Shown here: piece by piece, positions 27,752 through 38,636 of the stretch
Position numbering within the stretch: position 1 is the first letter of the stretch
Layout of the letters: each line of letters starts with the position of its first letter
Assembly (NCBI GenBank): GCA_963759115.1
Contig: CAVWXT010000001.1
Span: 930,001-994,000 of the forward strand
Origin: CAVWXT01 sp963759115
Lineage (GTDB): Bacteria; Planctomycetota; Planctomycetia; Pirellulales; Thermoguttaceae
Length of the DNA: 64,000 nt
Direction of reading: 5' to 3'
The notes under the pieces: model-generated
Told to the model about the DNA's origin: nothing
Seen by the model: the letters and a program-made list of their open reading frames with translations, nothing else
Databases searched by the model: none
Made by a program: the position numbers and the translations under genes

Positions 27752-29212
27752 ATGGTCGCTTCTTCGAGGTTTCGGAACGAGGAGAGCATGATGGACGGAG
27801 GCCCGTCCGATCCGGTTCAGGTCTACCTGACCCAGATGAGCACCACTTCCCTGCTCAGCCGGCAGGAGGAGCTTGAGGCGGCCCGGCAGATCGAACATAC
27901 CCGCAGGAGTCTTCGCCATGCGATGCTGGGGACGGATTATGTGCTTCAGGCGGCCGTAGGGATGCTGGAGAAAGTGGCTCGCGGCCAAATGCGGTTGGAA
28001 GTTGACGTGCGAGGGGTCGCTGCTGGACGATGAGTTGAAGCATCGGCTGATGGCGTTGCTCGGGCCGAACCTGGAAACACTGCGGTCTTTGCTGCGGCGT
28101 AACCGAAGCGATTTTACGGCGGCCTTGTCGAAGCGGCATTCGGCCCTCCACCGTCGCCAGATCCGCCGACGACTGTTGCTTGCGCCGGGCGAAGGCGGTT
28201 CGTCTGATGGAGGAAATCCCCGTTCGCCGGCAGCTTTTGCAGGTGGTGGTGGGCAGGCTCCGTGAGATTTCACGGCGGATGGATGGTGCCCTGCAACAAC
28301 TGGGCGAAATGCGCCGCCGTGGCGAACTGCGGCAGGGGACCGAAGTCCGCAAGGAATTGCGGCGGCTCATGCGGATCACGCACGAGACGCCGGCCACGCT
28401 CCGCCGGCGTTTGGCTCGGATCGCGGACGCTCCAACACGTTCACGATGCCGCCCGCCGGACGCTCTCGGTGGCCAACTTGCGGCTGGTGGTCTCGATCGC
28501 CAAGCGTTACCGCAACCGCGGCCTCAGTTTCCTCGACTTGATCCAGGACGGCAACACCGGCCTGATGCGGGCCGTCGACAAGTTCGAGCCGTCCCGCGGG
28601 TTCAAGTTCTCGACCTACGCCACGTGGTGGATTCGTCAGGCCATCAGCCGGGCAATCGCCGACCACAGCCGCACGATCCGCGTCCCCGTCCACATGCTCA
28701 GCACGGTCGACAAGGTTCTCGACGCCGGCCGGCGAGCGACCCAAACGCACAAGCGCCGACCCACGCTGGAGGAAACGGCGCAGGCCGCGGGAGTCTCGGT
28801 CGACGCCACCCACCGCGCCCTGAAGGTCAACCGCCGCATGTTGTCGCTCGACGAGCCGATGGGCGAAGCCAGCGAGAACTATCTCGGCGAGCTGCTCCCC
28901 GACCAGCGCCATCACGATCCGCTGCTGGGCATCAACCGCGATTCGATCAAGGCCGGGATCGCCGAGGCCTTGCAGTCGTTGAACTACCGCGAGCGGGAGA
29001 TCATTCGCCTTCGCTACGGCCTGTCGGACGGCTACACCTATACGCTCTCGGAGGTGGGCAAGATCTTCTCCGTCACGCGAGAACGCATCCGCCAGATCGA
29101 GTGCGATGCGCTCCGCAAGCTCCAAGAGCCTTCCTGTGCGCGGAAGCTGGCCGATTTTCTCGATTCCCCGCCGCACGCCTCCCGCCACGGTGCCGGGCTA
29201 CAGTCGGTCTGA
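27752..29212 (+). CDS. RpoD/SigA-like sigma-70 factor, about four frame breaks
   Basis: ATG 27752 has GGAGG 6 nt upstream. Region 1.2 is present (DPVQVYLTQMSTTSLLSRQE-ELEAARQIE). After a helical spacer read in changing frames (breaks near 28005, 28125, 28255, 28425), the conserved core is intact: NLRLVVSIAKRYRNRGLSFL, DLIQDGNTGLMRAVDKFEPS, RGFKFSTYATWWIRQAISRA, RTIRVPVHM, region 3, and region 4 LNYREREIIRLRYGLSDGYT with VTRERIRQIECDALRKL. About 480 residues. The missing region 1.1 and divergence suggest an alternative group 2 factor rather than the main sigma, but this is uncertain. Confidence 0.8.
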
Positions 29213-29382
29213 AGGCGATCCTCCGCCGGGCGGGTGCGAATAGTCCGCATGCGCTTATTCCTCGCGGCGCCCCCGTAAAGCGTCTTGGCCAATTTGGCCG
29301 ACTATGGCATAACCTATCCTTGTGGGGATCGACCATGCTGCGTTGCCAGGCAAGTGCCCCGACCGTGTTGCAGTGACAGCTT

Positions 29383-29456
29383 GGGTGCCACTGGCCGCTT
29401 GCCGGCCAGTGCGGGAACCGGCCGCAACACGGGCTGACAAGCAGCCCGTGGCACCC
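29383..29456. repeat. Cloverleaf-like palindromic repeat
   Basis: An outer pair GGGTGCCAC (29383-29391) and GTGGCACCC (29448-29456) encloses two hairpins: CACTGGCCG/CCGGCCAGTG at 29389-29411 and CACGGGCTG/CAGCCCGTG at 29428-29450. The design is a three-way junction, unlike the simple hairpins elsewhere in the window. It lies between the sigma gene and the hybrid kinase gene. Confidence 0.75.
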
Positions 29457-29494
29457 GTCAATTCAGGCCGGTTGAGCCACTAGGGAGTATAGCC

Positions 29495-32400
29495 ATGCCG
29501 TGCGCCTCTTCGCATTCTGCTGATCGAAGATAATCCTGGCGACGCGAGGCTGCTGCGAGATGCGCTGGCACGGGCCGCGGAGCCATTCGACGTGACGCAC
29601 GTGGAGACGATGGCCGATGCCGTCGATCGCCTGCGGATCGCCGCCTTCGACGTCGTGCTGATCGATCTCAGCCTGCCCGATAGTCGCGGGATCGCCACGC
29701 TGGAACACCTCGTTGCCGCGGCGCCCCATCTGCCAATGGTTGTGCTGACGGGCATGGACGACGAGGCGTTGGCGACGGAAGCCATCCGCAAAGGGGCCCA
29801 AGATTACCTGGTCAAGGGAAGCGTCGGCGGCGCTCTGGTGGTCCTGCGCCATTCGTTACGCCCGAGAACGCAAACAGGCCGAGCTGGCATTGCGAGAACG
29901 GGAGGATGTCTACGGCGCCGTCGTCAGCCAGGCCGCGGATGGCATCGTGCTGCTCGACCCCGAAACGCTTCGTTTCATCGAATTCAACCGCGCAGCGTGC
30001 GGCGGGCTGGGCTACACGCGGAGAGAGTTCGCCGCGCTCCGGCTCACCGATGTCCAGGCGGACTTGTCGCCCCAGGAAGTGTCCGAGCGAGTCTTGGGTC
30101 TGCTGAGGACGGGCGGAGGGACCTTCGAGAATCGGCACCGCTCCAAGAACGGCGAGATTCGCGACCGCCGCGTCAGCCTTCGCATCGCAAGGATCCGTGG
30201 CCGGGACTTCATGGCGGTGATTTGGGTGGACGTCACCGAGCGCAAGGCCCGCGAGCGGGAAATCGAGCGATTGAATCGGCTGTACGCTGCCCTCAGCGAC
30301 CTGAACCGAACGGTCCTTCGCGTCTCGTCGCGCGAAGAGTTGTTCCGCGAAGTCTGCTGGATCGCCACGGAGAAGGCGGGTTTCAAGGTGGGATGGATCG
30401 GCCGGCCCGACCCCGACACTCACGCGGTCGTTCCCGTCGCCTTGGCCGGGGAGGACAAGGGCTATATCGAGGAAATCAAGGTCTATGCCGACGACCGGCC
30501 GGAAGGCCGCGGCGCCGTGGGCACGTGTCTCCGCGAAGGCAAGCCGTGCATCTTCAACGACTTCATCAGCCATCCCCACTCCACGCCCTGGCGCAGCGCA
30601 ATCGCACACGGCGTGCAAGCGATAGCGAGCCTGCCGATCTATTGGAAGGGTGCCGTCTGGGCGCGCTTACGGTTTGCGCCGGCGAGCCGGACGTCTTTCA
30701 AGACAAGGAAGTCGCCCTGCTCGAAGAAGCCGCGGCGGCCATCTCCTTTGCCCTGGACCGCCTGGATCGCAAGGCCGAACGTCAGCGGGCCGAGGAGGCG
30801 CTGCGGGAGGCAAATCTGTACAACCGCAGCTTGATCGAGGCCAGCGTAGACCCGCTGGCAGCGATCGGCCCCGACGGCAAGGTCACGGACGTCAATCAAG
30901 CCACGGAGGAGGCAACGGGCTATCCGCGAGAACGACTCATCGGCACGGATTGCTGGGACTATTTCACGGAACCCGAGCTGCGCGGGACGGACTTCGACAA
31001 GCATTCCGTGAAGGCAGCGTACGCGACCTTGCCTTGGAGCTCAGGCACCGCGACGGCTCGATGAGGTCGGTGCTGTATAATGCCTCCACTTACCGCGATG
31101 GCGCTGGAAAGGCCATCGGTATATTCGCAGCCGCACGCGACGTCACCGAGCGAAAGAAGACCGCCGAGGCGCTGGGGGAGGCCAATCAGCGCCTGCGGAT
31201 CTACGAAAGGCTGGTCGAAGGCTCGCCGAACATGGTCGTTGTGGTGGATCGAGGATACGTGTACCGGATGGCCAACGCCGCCTTCCTCGGCAGGCGGGGA
31301 AAGAACGCCGACGAAATCCTAGGACACACCGTGGAAGAGGTGTTGGGAAAAAAGGGCTTTGAGCTGGTTCGCCCGTATCTGGATCAATGCATGGCGGGAA
31401 GTGTGACGCGATTCGGGGACTGGTTCTCCTACCCGGATATCGGGCGGCGATTCATGGAGATCAGCTACTATCCGCTGCCCGACGAGAACGGGCAGACGGA
31501 CGTGATCGTGGCCGAGCTTCACGACGCCACCGACCGCAAACAGGCGGAAGAGGCGCTGCGCCAAAGCGAAGCGATGCTCTCGTGCATCCTCAATTCCCTG
31601 CCGCTGTCCATCTTCTGGAAGAACCGTGAAAGCGTCTATCTTGGCTGTAACGAAACGTTTGCCAGGGGAGCAAATCTTCGGCCCGAGGACGTGGTGGGAG
31701 AAACGGACTTCGACCTTCCCTGGTCGCGCGAGGAGACGGAAGCGTATCGCGCCGACGACCGAGAGGTAATGACGTCGGGGCGGGCAAAAATACACATTAT
31801 TGAACCGCAGCACCGAGCCGATGGAACTTGCATTTGGTTGGATACCACGAAAATCCCGCTCTTCGATGCCGACGGGAAGGTCTATGGCGTGGTGGGAATC
31901 TATGACGACGTCACGCAGCGGAAGCGAATGGAAGACGACCTCCACAAGGCCAAAGAAGCCGCCGAGGCGGCCAACCGCGCCAAGAGCGAGTTCCTCGCCA
32001 ACATGAGCCACGAAATCCGCACGCCCATGACGGCCATTCTCGGCTTCAGCGACCTGCTGGCGACCGGCAATCTACCCCGCGAAGAACAGCGCGAGTTCCT
32101 GGAGGGAATCCAACGCAACGGCAAGGCGCTGCTGGAACTGATCGGCGACATCCTGGACCTGTCGCGGATCGAAGCCGACAAGCTGACGCTGGCAACAGCA
32201 GACTGCTCCTTGCAGCAGATCATGGACGACGTCCTGTCGGTGGTGCAGGTCCGTGCCCGCGAAAAGGGGCTGAGCCTGGAAGTCGACTACCACGACCCGC
32301 TGCCCGAGATGATCCACACCGCCCCGGCGCGGCTGCGCCAGATCCTCGTGAACCTGGTGGGCAACGCGGTGAAGTTCACGGCGCAGGGCGAGGTCCGCAT

Positions 32401-33266
32401 TGCCGTCCGCTCGACTGCGCGACGGCGACGGGGCTGCGCGAATGCAGTTTGCCGTTTCCGACACCGGCATCGGCATCTCCGCCGACAAGATCGGCGGACT
32501 CTTCCAGCCCTTTACGCAGGCGGATACCTCGGCGAGTCGCCGCTACGGCGGGGCCGGCCTCGGCCTGGCCATCTCCCAGCGTCTGGCCCAGGCGCTCGGC
32601 GGGCGAATTGAAGTCACGAGCGAATTGGGCCGGGGGAGCGTCTTCACGTTGACGGTCGATGTCGGTCTCCCCCAGGACGTTTCCCTGTTGCACGGGCCCC
32701 AGGCCGCTGGGACCGCCGGCGAGGATCGCGTGCCCAGCGGACCGAAATCGTCGCTGCACGGCCGGCTGCTGTTGGTGGAAGACGACCCCGATCTCCAACG
32801 GCTCGTGGGTCTGATCCTGCGGAAGATGGGGCTCGAATTCGACGCCGCCCAGAACGGTCAAGCAGCCTGCGACATGGCCGAACTGTCTCGGGCCGAAGCT
32901 CGGCCCTACGACTTGATTCTCATGGACATCCAGATGCCGGAGATGAACGGCTATGAAGCCACGCAGCAGCTTCGCCAACGCGGTTGGCAGGGACCGATCA
33001 TTGCCCTGACGGCCCACGCCTTGGCCGGCGATCGCGAGAAATGCCTGGCGGCGGGCTGCGACGATTACCTTGCCAAGCCCCTGATGGTGACCGGATTGCG
33101 AGACGTTCTCGCGCGGAACCTGCCTCACACGGCGGTCGAGAAGGAAGCCTTGGAACAAATCCAGACGGCCGTGACCGAGTTGGCCGGACTGTGCGAAGAG
33201 GCCGCAGTCCACGAAGAGGACGATGTCCGCGGCGGCGTGCCGGCAGAGAAGCGCGTCGAGCCATAA
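29495..33266 (+). CDS. Large hybrid sensor kinase: REC-PAS-GAF-PAS-PAS-PAS-HisKA-HATPase-REC, about four frame breaks
   Basis: ATG 29495 (AGGGAG upstream) starts a protein of about 1,250 residues. Order: receiver (RILLIEDNPGDARLLR, VVLIDLSLPDS, LVKGS), PAS (GIVLLDPETLRFIEFN), GAF (LFREVCWIATEKAGFKVGWI, AVGTCLREGKPCIFND), three PAS/PAC units (LIEASVDPLAAIGPDGKVTD; LVEGSPNMVVVVDRGYVYRM; ILNSLPLSIFWKNRESVYLG), HisKA (KSEFLANMSHEIRTPMTAIL), ATPase (RQILVNLVGNAVKFTAQGEV, DTGIGI, YGGAGLGLAISQRL) and a final receiver (LLLVEDDPDLQRLV, LILMDIQMPEMNGYE, YLAKPL). No transmembrane segment, so the signals are cytosolic. Breaks near 29510, 29860, 30650, 31000 and 32410. Confidence 0.85.
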
Positions 33267-33314
33267 TGGCTGGCCGTGCCAACGTATGGCCGAACGATGA
33301 TGGGCGGCCCTACC

Positions 33315-33343
33315 TTTACACGTACCCGGCATCGCGGTAGAGT
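33315..33343 (+). promoter_or_regulatory. Possible leaderless promoter of the phosphoesterase gene
   Basis: TTTACA (33315-33320), 17 nt, TAGAGT (33338-33343); ATG follows 6 nt later at 33350. No ribosome site fits in that gap. Confidence 0.45.
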
Positions 33344-33349
33344 GCTCTT

Positions 33350-34263
33350 ATGCCGATTCATCTGCCGCCGATCACCCGACGCCGATTTCTGGCCGGCACG
33401 CTGGCCGCCGGGGCCGGATTGCTGCTGCCGCGCCGATTGGCGGCCGACCAGCGGGCCGACCCGGATTCGTTTCGTGCTGCTGGCCGATCTCCACATTTGT
33501 GAAGAGCGCGACCGGGAACACAGCGACGTGAAACCGGTCCCTTCGCTGGAAGGGGCCGCCCGGGAAGTTTCTCGCCCTGGACCCGCCGCCGGCAGGGGCG
33601 ATCGTGGCGGGCGATTGCGCCTTCAATCATGGCACGCCCGGCGACTACGCCATGCTCAAGACGCTGTTCCATCCGTTGCGAGAGGCCGGCCTGCCCATGC
33701 ACATTGCCTTGGGCAACCACGACCACCGGGAACATTTCCTGGCGGCGTTTCCCGACGCGAAGACGGATTCCACCGAGGCGGCCGGCGTGCCCGGCAAACA
33801 CGTTTCCGTGCTGGAAACGCCGCACGCCAACTGGTTCCTGTTGGATTCGCTGAACCAGACGAACGTCACCCCCGGCGTGTTGGGCGAGGCCCAATTGGCG
33901 TGGCTGGCCAAGGCCCTCGATGCCCGGCCCGACAAACCGGCGCTGGTTGTGGCCCATCACAATCCCGACGAAACCGCCGGGGGAATGGGGCTGACGGACA
34001 CCAAGGCCCTGTTTGCCGTGTTGATGCCGCGCAAACAGGTGAAGGCCTACGTCTTTGGCCACACGCACCGATGGCATGTCGACCGTCGCGAAGATCTGCA
34101 CCTGGTCAACGTGCCGGCCGTCGCCTGGGTGTTCGACAAGACGCAGCCCCGCGGATTTGTCACGGCCGGCTTGCGGCCCGACGGCGCGACCCTCGTGCTG
34201 CACGCCTTCGATCGCCGGCATGCCAGGCACGGCGAGCAAATTGATCTGAAGTGGCGGGCATGA
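33350..34263 (+). CDS. Tat-exported calcineurin-like metallophosphoesterase, two frame breaks
   Basis: ATG 33350 opens a twin-arginine signal (ITRRRFLAGTLAAGAGLLLP). After a frame change near 33465 comes FVLLADLHICEERDRE (Asp and His ligands), after another near 33565 IVAGDCAFNHGTPGDY, then the family signature ALGNHDHREHF, LVVAHHNPDE, and GHTHRWHV. These are the metal ligands of calcineurin-like phosphoesterases. About 300 residues, folded before export. Substrate unknown; neighbours do not help. Confidence 0.8.
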
Positions 34264-34265
34264 TC

Positions 34266-34355
34266 GCGGAACAAGGGGGACTGGCTCCGTGGCGCAAGTT
34301 GGTTTGGCGATGAGAAAAAACGTCGCCGCCACGGTGCCTATCCCCCTTGTTCCGC
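34266..34355. repeat. Palindromic element, GCGGAACAAGGGGGA type
   Basis: Arms GCGGAACAAGGGGGA (34266-34280) and TCCCCCTTGTTCCGC (34341-34355), continued by CCGTGG/CCACGG inside. It resembles the GGGGACAGG palindromes of the kinase gene in layout and may be a relative. Confidence 0.6.
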
Positions 34356-34391
34356 CTGGGGCGGCGCCGCGTCGCAGGAAAGTGAGATGCG

Positions 34392-34465
34392 TAGGGTGGG
34401 CATCGCCCACCAGATCTTCGTGCTGACGTTGCGCCAAGAAAAGTTGGTGGGCGATGCCCACCCTA
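34392..34465. repeat. Palindromic element with 21-bp arms
   Basis: TAGGGTGGGCATCGCCCACC plus A at 34392-34412 is a perfect inverted repeat of 34445-34465. Each arm is itself partly self-complementary (GGTGGGCGATGCCCACC). It lies just behind the stop of nifS, converging with the phosphoesterase, where it may also end transcription. Confidence 0.75.
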
Positions 34466-34470
34466 CCAAT

Positions 34471-35690
34471 CTACCGGGCTTGAACCAGGCTCTCCGCGCC
34501 GGGCCGGGGCCTGTTCTTCTCCTGGTCCCAGTAGGGCGATAGCCGGCGAAGGTTCGCCACGATTTGCGGAAAGACCGCAATGATGCGATCCACGTCCGCC
34601 TCCGTGTTGTAGCGACTGAAACTGAAACGCACCGATCCGTGGACGGCGGTGAAGGGAACCTTCATGGCCCTCAACACGTGCGACGGCTCCAGCGATCCGG
34701 ACGTGCAAGCGGAGCCGCTGGAGGCGCAAATTCCGCAGTCGCTCAATTGATAGAGCATCCCTTCGCCTTCCACGTAATGGCAGGAGACATTCAGCGTGTT
34801 CGGCAGCCTCGGCGCCCCGCGGCCGTTGACCTGCACGTTGGGGATCTGGGCTTCGATGGCCTTTTCCAGGCGGTCGCGCAGGCCGCAGATCCGCGTCTCC
34901 TCGTCGGCGTAGTTCTCCGCGGCCAATTGCAGGGCCTTGGCCAGGCCGACAATGTAGGGCACGTTTTCCGTGCCGGCGCGGCGGCCCTCCTCCTGGTGGC
35001 CGCCGACCATGAAAGCCCGGCAGGGAGTGCCGCGCTTGATGTAGAGCACGCCCACGCCCTTGGGGGCGTGCAGCTTGTGGCCGGAGAACGACAGCAGATC
35101 GACGTGCTGATACGCCTGCTCCAGATCGATGGGGATTTTGCCTACCGATTGGGTCGCGTCGGTGTGAAAGACGATCGAAGAGTCGGTCTGCTTCGTAAGC
35201 CGGGAGAGTTGCTCGACGGGAAAGATCACGCCCGTCTCGTTGTTGGCGTGCATGATGCTGACCATCAGCGTATCCGGCCGCAAGGCGCGGATGAACTCGC
35301 CGAGGTCGAGGTTCCCGTTGTTGTCGACCTCCAGGAGCGTCACGTCGTAGCCGCTTCGCTGAAGATCCTTGCAGACTTCGAGCACGGCCGGATGTTCGAC
35401 CGCCGTGGTGATGATGTGGCGGCGGTCCGGATTGGCCTTGGCCGTGCCGAAGATGGCCGTGTTGTTGCTCTCCGTGGCGCAGGACGTAAAGAGGATCTGC
35501 CGCGGTTCGCCCACGCCGAAGTGCGAGGCGATCTCGCGCGGGCTCGGGCCATCGCCGCGGCCGTGCGCCGGGCAGGCTCGTACATCGAGCTGGGATTGAA
35601 GTAGTCCTCGGTGAAGAACGGGGCCATCGCCTCGTAGACTTCCGGCGCAACATTCGTCGTGGCGTTGTTGTCGGCGTAGATGATTCTCAT
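34471..35690 (-). CDS. nifS: Cysteine desulfurase NifS, one frame break
   Basis: About 405 residues from ATG 35690 (MRIIYADNNATTNVAPEVYE). PLP enzyme marks: VEHPAVLEVCKDL (His stacking on the cofactor), FHTDATQSVGKI, the Schiff-base Lys in LLSFSGHKLHAPKGVGVLYI, and the active-site Cys loop ASSGSACTSGSLEPSHVL. A frame change near 35555 joins the N-terminus to the rest. It takes sulfur from cysteine and hands it to NifU for Fe-S cluster assembly. It starts 15 nt after the nifU stop on the same strand. No nitrogenase genes are nearby, so the pair is a general Fe-S system. Confidence 0.9.
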
Positions 35691-35705
35691 GGGCAGGACG
35701 CCTTT

Positions 35706-36667
35706 TTAGACTTCGATGACGCGGACGTGCTCGTCGACCATGTCCTTGAGAGTCTGTTCGATCATCATCCGCAGGGTTTGGCTGGCGTTGGCGCAGCCTT
35801 GACAGCGCCCGCCAGACGGCAGTAGACCAGGTTGTCCTTGATGTCGAGGATCTCCACGTCGCCGCCGTCCTGCCGGAGCATGGGCCGGACGTAGGCGTCG
35901 ATTGTCTTTTCGACCTTCTTGCTGAACTGGTAGGGCGACAGGGCCGGCTTTCCGCTCTGGACCGCACTCGCATTGAGGGGAGTGATCTGGGTCAAGACCT
36001 TGGTGCCGCAGGGCGCCCGACCCCAGGTTTCGTCGAGCAGGTCCTGGAGCCCGCCGGGAACGTGATGGCAACCCATGCAGGCCCCGCCCGCCTTGATGGC
36101 GCCGGTGATTTCGGGGATGGTGCGGAGGTTCAACTCCCGGATCTTGCGGCGAATGTAGGGTTCCGTGAGCGAAAAACACTTGCAGACCATCCGGCCTTCT
36201 TGCTGCTCGTCGGCGTGGATGTCGATGCCCAGGCGGGACAGATCCACGCCCCGCTTCTGCGCCCAGTTGAAGACGGCTGCTTCCAAAGCTTCGGCGCCCA
36301 TCACCGAGCAGTGAATCTTCTGCGCCGGCAATCCTTGCAGGAAATCGACGATGTCCTGGTTGCTGATCTTCAGGGCCTCGATGGGAGTGTAGCCGCGCTG
36401 TTCGATCAGGCAGCACAGCGCCTCCGAGGCGGCGATCGCCGAGGTACAGCCGAAGGTCAGATAGCGAGCCTCCGAAATCACGTCCTTCGCCGGGTCCGTG
36501 GCGTGCCGCTGGACCCGAAACGTGAACCGCATGACGTCCCCGCAGGCGATCGACCCGTGCTCGCCGAAACCGTCCGGATCCTCGATCTCCCCCAAGTGCG
36601 TTCCCGGCTTGCCGTGGACGGCATCCATGAACAGTTGCTTCGTCTTCTCGCTGTACTCCCAAGCCAT
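35706..36667 (-). CDS. nifU: Modular Fe-S scaffold NifU, one frame break
   Basis: ATG 36667 is preceded by GGAGGG. About 320 residues in the full three-part NifU layout: an IscU-like N domain (YLTFGCTSAIAASEALCCLI, KIHCSVMGAEALEAAVFNW) with its three cysteines, a BFD-like [2Fe-2S] domain (GRMVCKCFSLTE, GGACMGCHHVPGG), and a C-terminal Nfu domain (LRQDGGDVEILDIKDNLVYC, CQGCANASQTLRMMIEQTLK). The frame changes near 35810, inside the C domain, just before the C-x2-C motif. It builds Fe-S clusters with NifS encoded downstream. Confidence 0.9.
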
Positions 36668-36758
36668 GCTGGCCCTCCAACTCGGTCGCGCGGGGACAAA
36701 GGGCGTCACTCTCCAAGCAGATGTGTCGAGGCGAGACAGCCCATAATTGCTCCAGTTC

Positions 36759-36786
36759 ATCATACAGCACGGCCAAGGGGGGACAA
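36759..36786 (-). promoter_or_regulatory. Possible nifUS promoter
   Basis: Minus strand TTGTCC (36786-36781), 16 nt, TATGAT (36764-36759), about 90 nt before ATG 36667. The 322-nt gap to the FHA gene holds this and the divergent promoter below, and no gene. Confidence 0.4.
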
Positions 36787-36876
36787 GCGTGTCCCGCCGT
36801 GAACGAGGGCGTGAACGACGGTCCGTCGCCGGCCGCGACATCGGCCGCGTACTTGCATCCCCCTCGAAAGACGCAG

Positions 36877-36905
36877 TTGGAAATCTCGATTTTTCGGATT
36901 ATACT
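36877..36905 (+). promoter_or_regulatory. Promoter of the FHA protein gene
   Basis: TTGGAA (36877-36882), 17 nt AT-rich spacer, TATACT (36900-36905). ATG 36990 follows after an 80-nt leader. Confidence 0.55.
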
Positions 36906-36989
36906 AAATCTCCGTGGTGGCTATCCGAACCATGAGTCTGACGTGTCTTCTTTGACGCCGGTTTTTCCTTTTTCGGCAGGGGTCAGGCG

Positions 36990-37672
36990 ATGGAAGTCAA
37001 GCTAATCGTGGTGGGTGGCAAGCAGGCCGGAACCGAGATCCGCATCCCAACGCGGCGATTCGTGATCGGGCGGGGCGAGGAGTGTCATCTTCGCCCGCAC
37101 AGCAAGTCGGTCAGCCGGAAGCATTGCGCGATCGTGGTCGAAGAGGGCGTGGCGGCCATCGAGGACTTCAACAGCACCAATGGCACCTTCGTCAACGGAG
37201 AGCGGGTCGACAAGCGGCGGGAGTTGAAGAACAAGGATCGCATCGCCGTCCACCGCTGGGAGTTTGAGGTGCGGCTGATTGCCAGCGCAGGAGACAAGAC
37301 GGACCCCAACTTCCCGGTCCAGAGTGCTCAGAAAACCGCGGCCGGCGCCGCGCCGCGACGACTCCGAACGACGACGATCTGGACGTGAGTAGCTGGCTCG
37401 AAAAGGACCCGGACCAGGAGAGCGTGATTTCGCCGGCGAAGAATCCGGACGCGGACGAGGACACGGTCACGGGCGCAAGTTTGTCGGAGGCGCCGCCGTG
37501 GCGGCCTCCCCGGCGAAGACTCAGGCGAAGGCAGCCGAAAAGACCCGCGCAGGCGAAGGAAAAGGCGCCCGCGAAGGCAGCGGGCAAATTGCAGAGCGCC
37601 GCCAAGCAGAACGCGGACAGCGGCGGCGCCGCCAGCGAAATGCTGAAGAACTTCTTCTCCAAGAAGAGATGA
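36990..37672 (+). CDS. FHA-domain protein with long charged tail, frame break near 37370
   Basis: About 225 residues. Residues 1-95 are an FHA domain: FVIGRGEECHLRPHSKSVSR, KHCAIVVEEGVAAIEDFNST, NGTFVNGERV; the Gly-Arg, Ser-Arg-x-His and Asn-Gly residues that bind phosphothreonine are all present. After the break, an acidic linker (PDADEDTVTG) and an Ala/Lys-rich, coiled-coil-prone tail lead to a C-terminal SEMLKNFFSKKR. A second, self-correcting break may lie near 37490-37550. It probably reads out the Ser/Thr kinases common in this genome. Confidence 0.8.
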
Positions 37673-37705
37673 ATATCGCCGCAAACCGGGCGATTTCCCG
37701 CCGCT

Positions 37706-38455
37706 CTACAGCAGGCTTTCCAGCAGCAGCCGCATCTTGCGCATCTCGGTGAGTTGATCGACCTCGGGCATGGGCAGCATGTCGACGCACAGCGCCCGGT
37801 CGTAGTGGACCTTGTTCAACTGGTTGACCAGCCGGCCGTACTCGACGTCGCCCTGGCCGACGCGGACCTGCAACTGGTCTTTGGTGGTGTCGCGGAGCCG
37901 CACGTGGTAGACGTGCTTCATCACCTGCTCGTAGTTCACTCCGGCGTGCGGACCGAAGGTGTAGTGGCTCGGATCGAGCGTAATGCCCAGGCCCTTGACG
38001 TTGTCGCACATGACCACGGCCGTGTCGGGGTTCTCGGTCATGCGGCCGACCTCGGTCAGCAGGCCGACGCGCACCCCCTCCTGCGAAGCCAGGGCCGCCA
38101 GCGTCCGCAGCCGCTCGACCTCGGCGTTGAACGGCGTGCCCAGTTCGGCCGACCGGACCGTGACCGTCACCACCTTGATGGCCTTCGCCAGCCGGCAGCA
38201 GGCGGCGAACTGGTGGTAATACTCGGGCTCGGGGGCCTCGATGTCGACGCTCAGGGCCACGGGCGTCAGGCGGTGGGTCTGGCGGCAGAGCGTCGCCGAC
38301 CGCTCCGGATCGGCCAACACCTCCGAGGGCTTCAAGTGCCCGTCCTTCTCGTGCAGCATGATCTCCACGGCGGAGTATTCCAGCTCCACCAGTTGCAGCA
38401 GGGCGGCATCCAAGGGCAGGTCGCGAAAGCAGCGGCTGGAAGCGGCAACAAACAC
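37706..38455 (-). CDS. Sugar phosphate isomerase/epimerase (xylose isomerase-like TIM barrel)
   Basis: 249 residues from GTG 38455, with AAAGGAG 7 nt upstream. The AP-endonuclease-2 type barrel is shown by the strand/loop series LEYSAVEIMLHEKDGHLKP, VTVTVRSAELGTP, VGLLTEVGRM, LGITLDPSHYTFG, HVYHVRLRDTTKDQLQVRVG, QGDVEYGRL. Glu, Asp, His and Arg at barrel ends are the usual metal/substrate ligands of this fold. The real reaction may be isomerisation, epimerisation or something unrelated. Intact. Converges with the FHA gene. Confidence 0.8.
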   Translation of the reverse strand: MFVAASSRCFRDLPLDAALLQLVELEYSAVEIMLHEKDGHLKPSEVLADPERSATLCRQTHRLTPVALSVDIEAPEPEYYHQFAACCRLAKAIKVVTVTVRSAELGTPFNAEVERLRTLAALASQEGVRVGLLTEVGRMTENPDTAVVMCDNVKGLGITLDPSHYTFGPHAGVNYEQVMKHVYHVRLRDTTKDQLQVRVGQGDVEYGRLVNQLNKVHYDRALCVDMLPMPEVDQLTEMRKMRLLLESLL

Positions 38456-38636
38456 GCGTCGACTCCTTTCTGACGTCCTACAAGCCATCCGAACAATCTG
38501 CTAGCTTACCGCCTCTTGGCCCTTCCTGGCAACACCAGGGACATTGCGTGATCGCCAGGCCCGAGTAGAATGGTGAACAGGAGAGTCCGGCCTCCGTCAA
38601 ACGAAGGCATCACCCCCGGTCGAAAGGTACGCGAAC

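Noticed and set aside
29383..29456. tRNA gene (because of the cloverleaf shape)
   Set aside because: Three stems only, no anticodon arm, no T-loop GTTCRANNC; it is a palindromic repeat.
34471..36667. Part of a nitrogen-fixation cluster
   Set aside because: Only nifU and nifS are present; no nifHDK, nifB or nifE genes nearby. NifUS is also a general Fe-S system.
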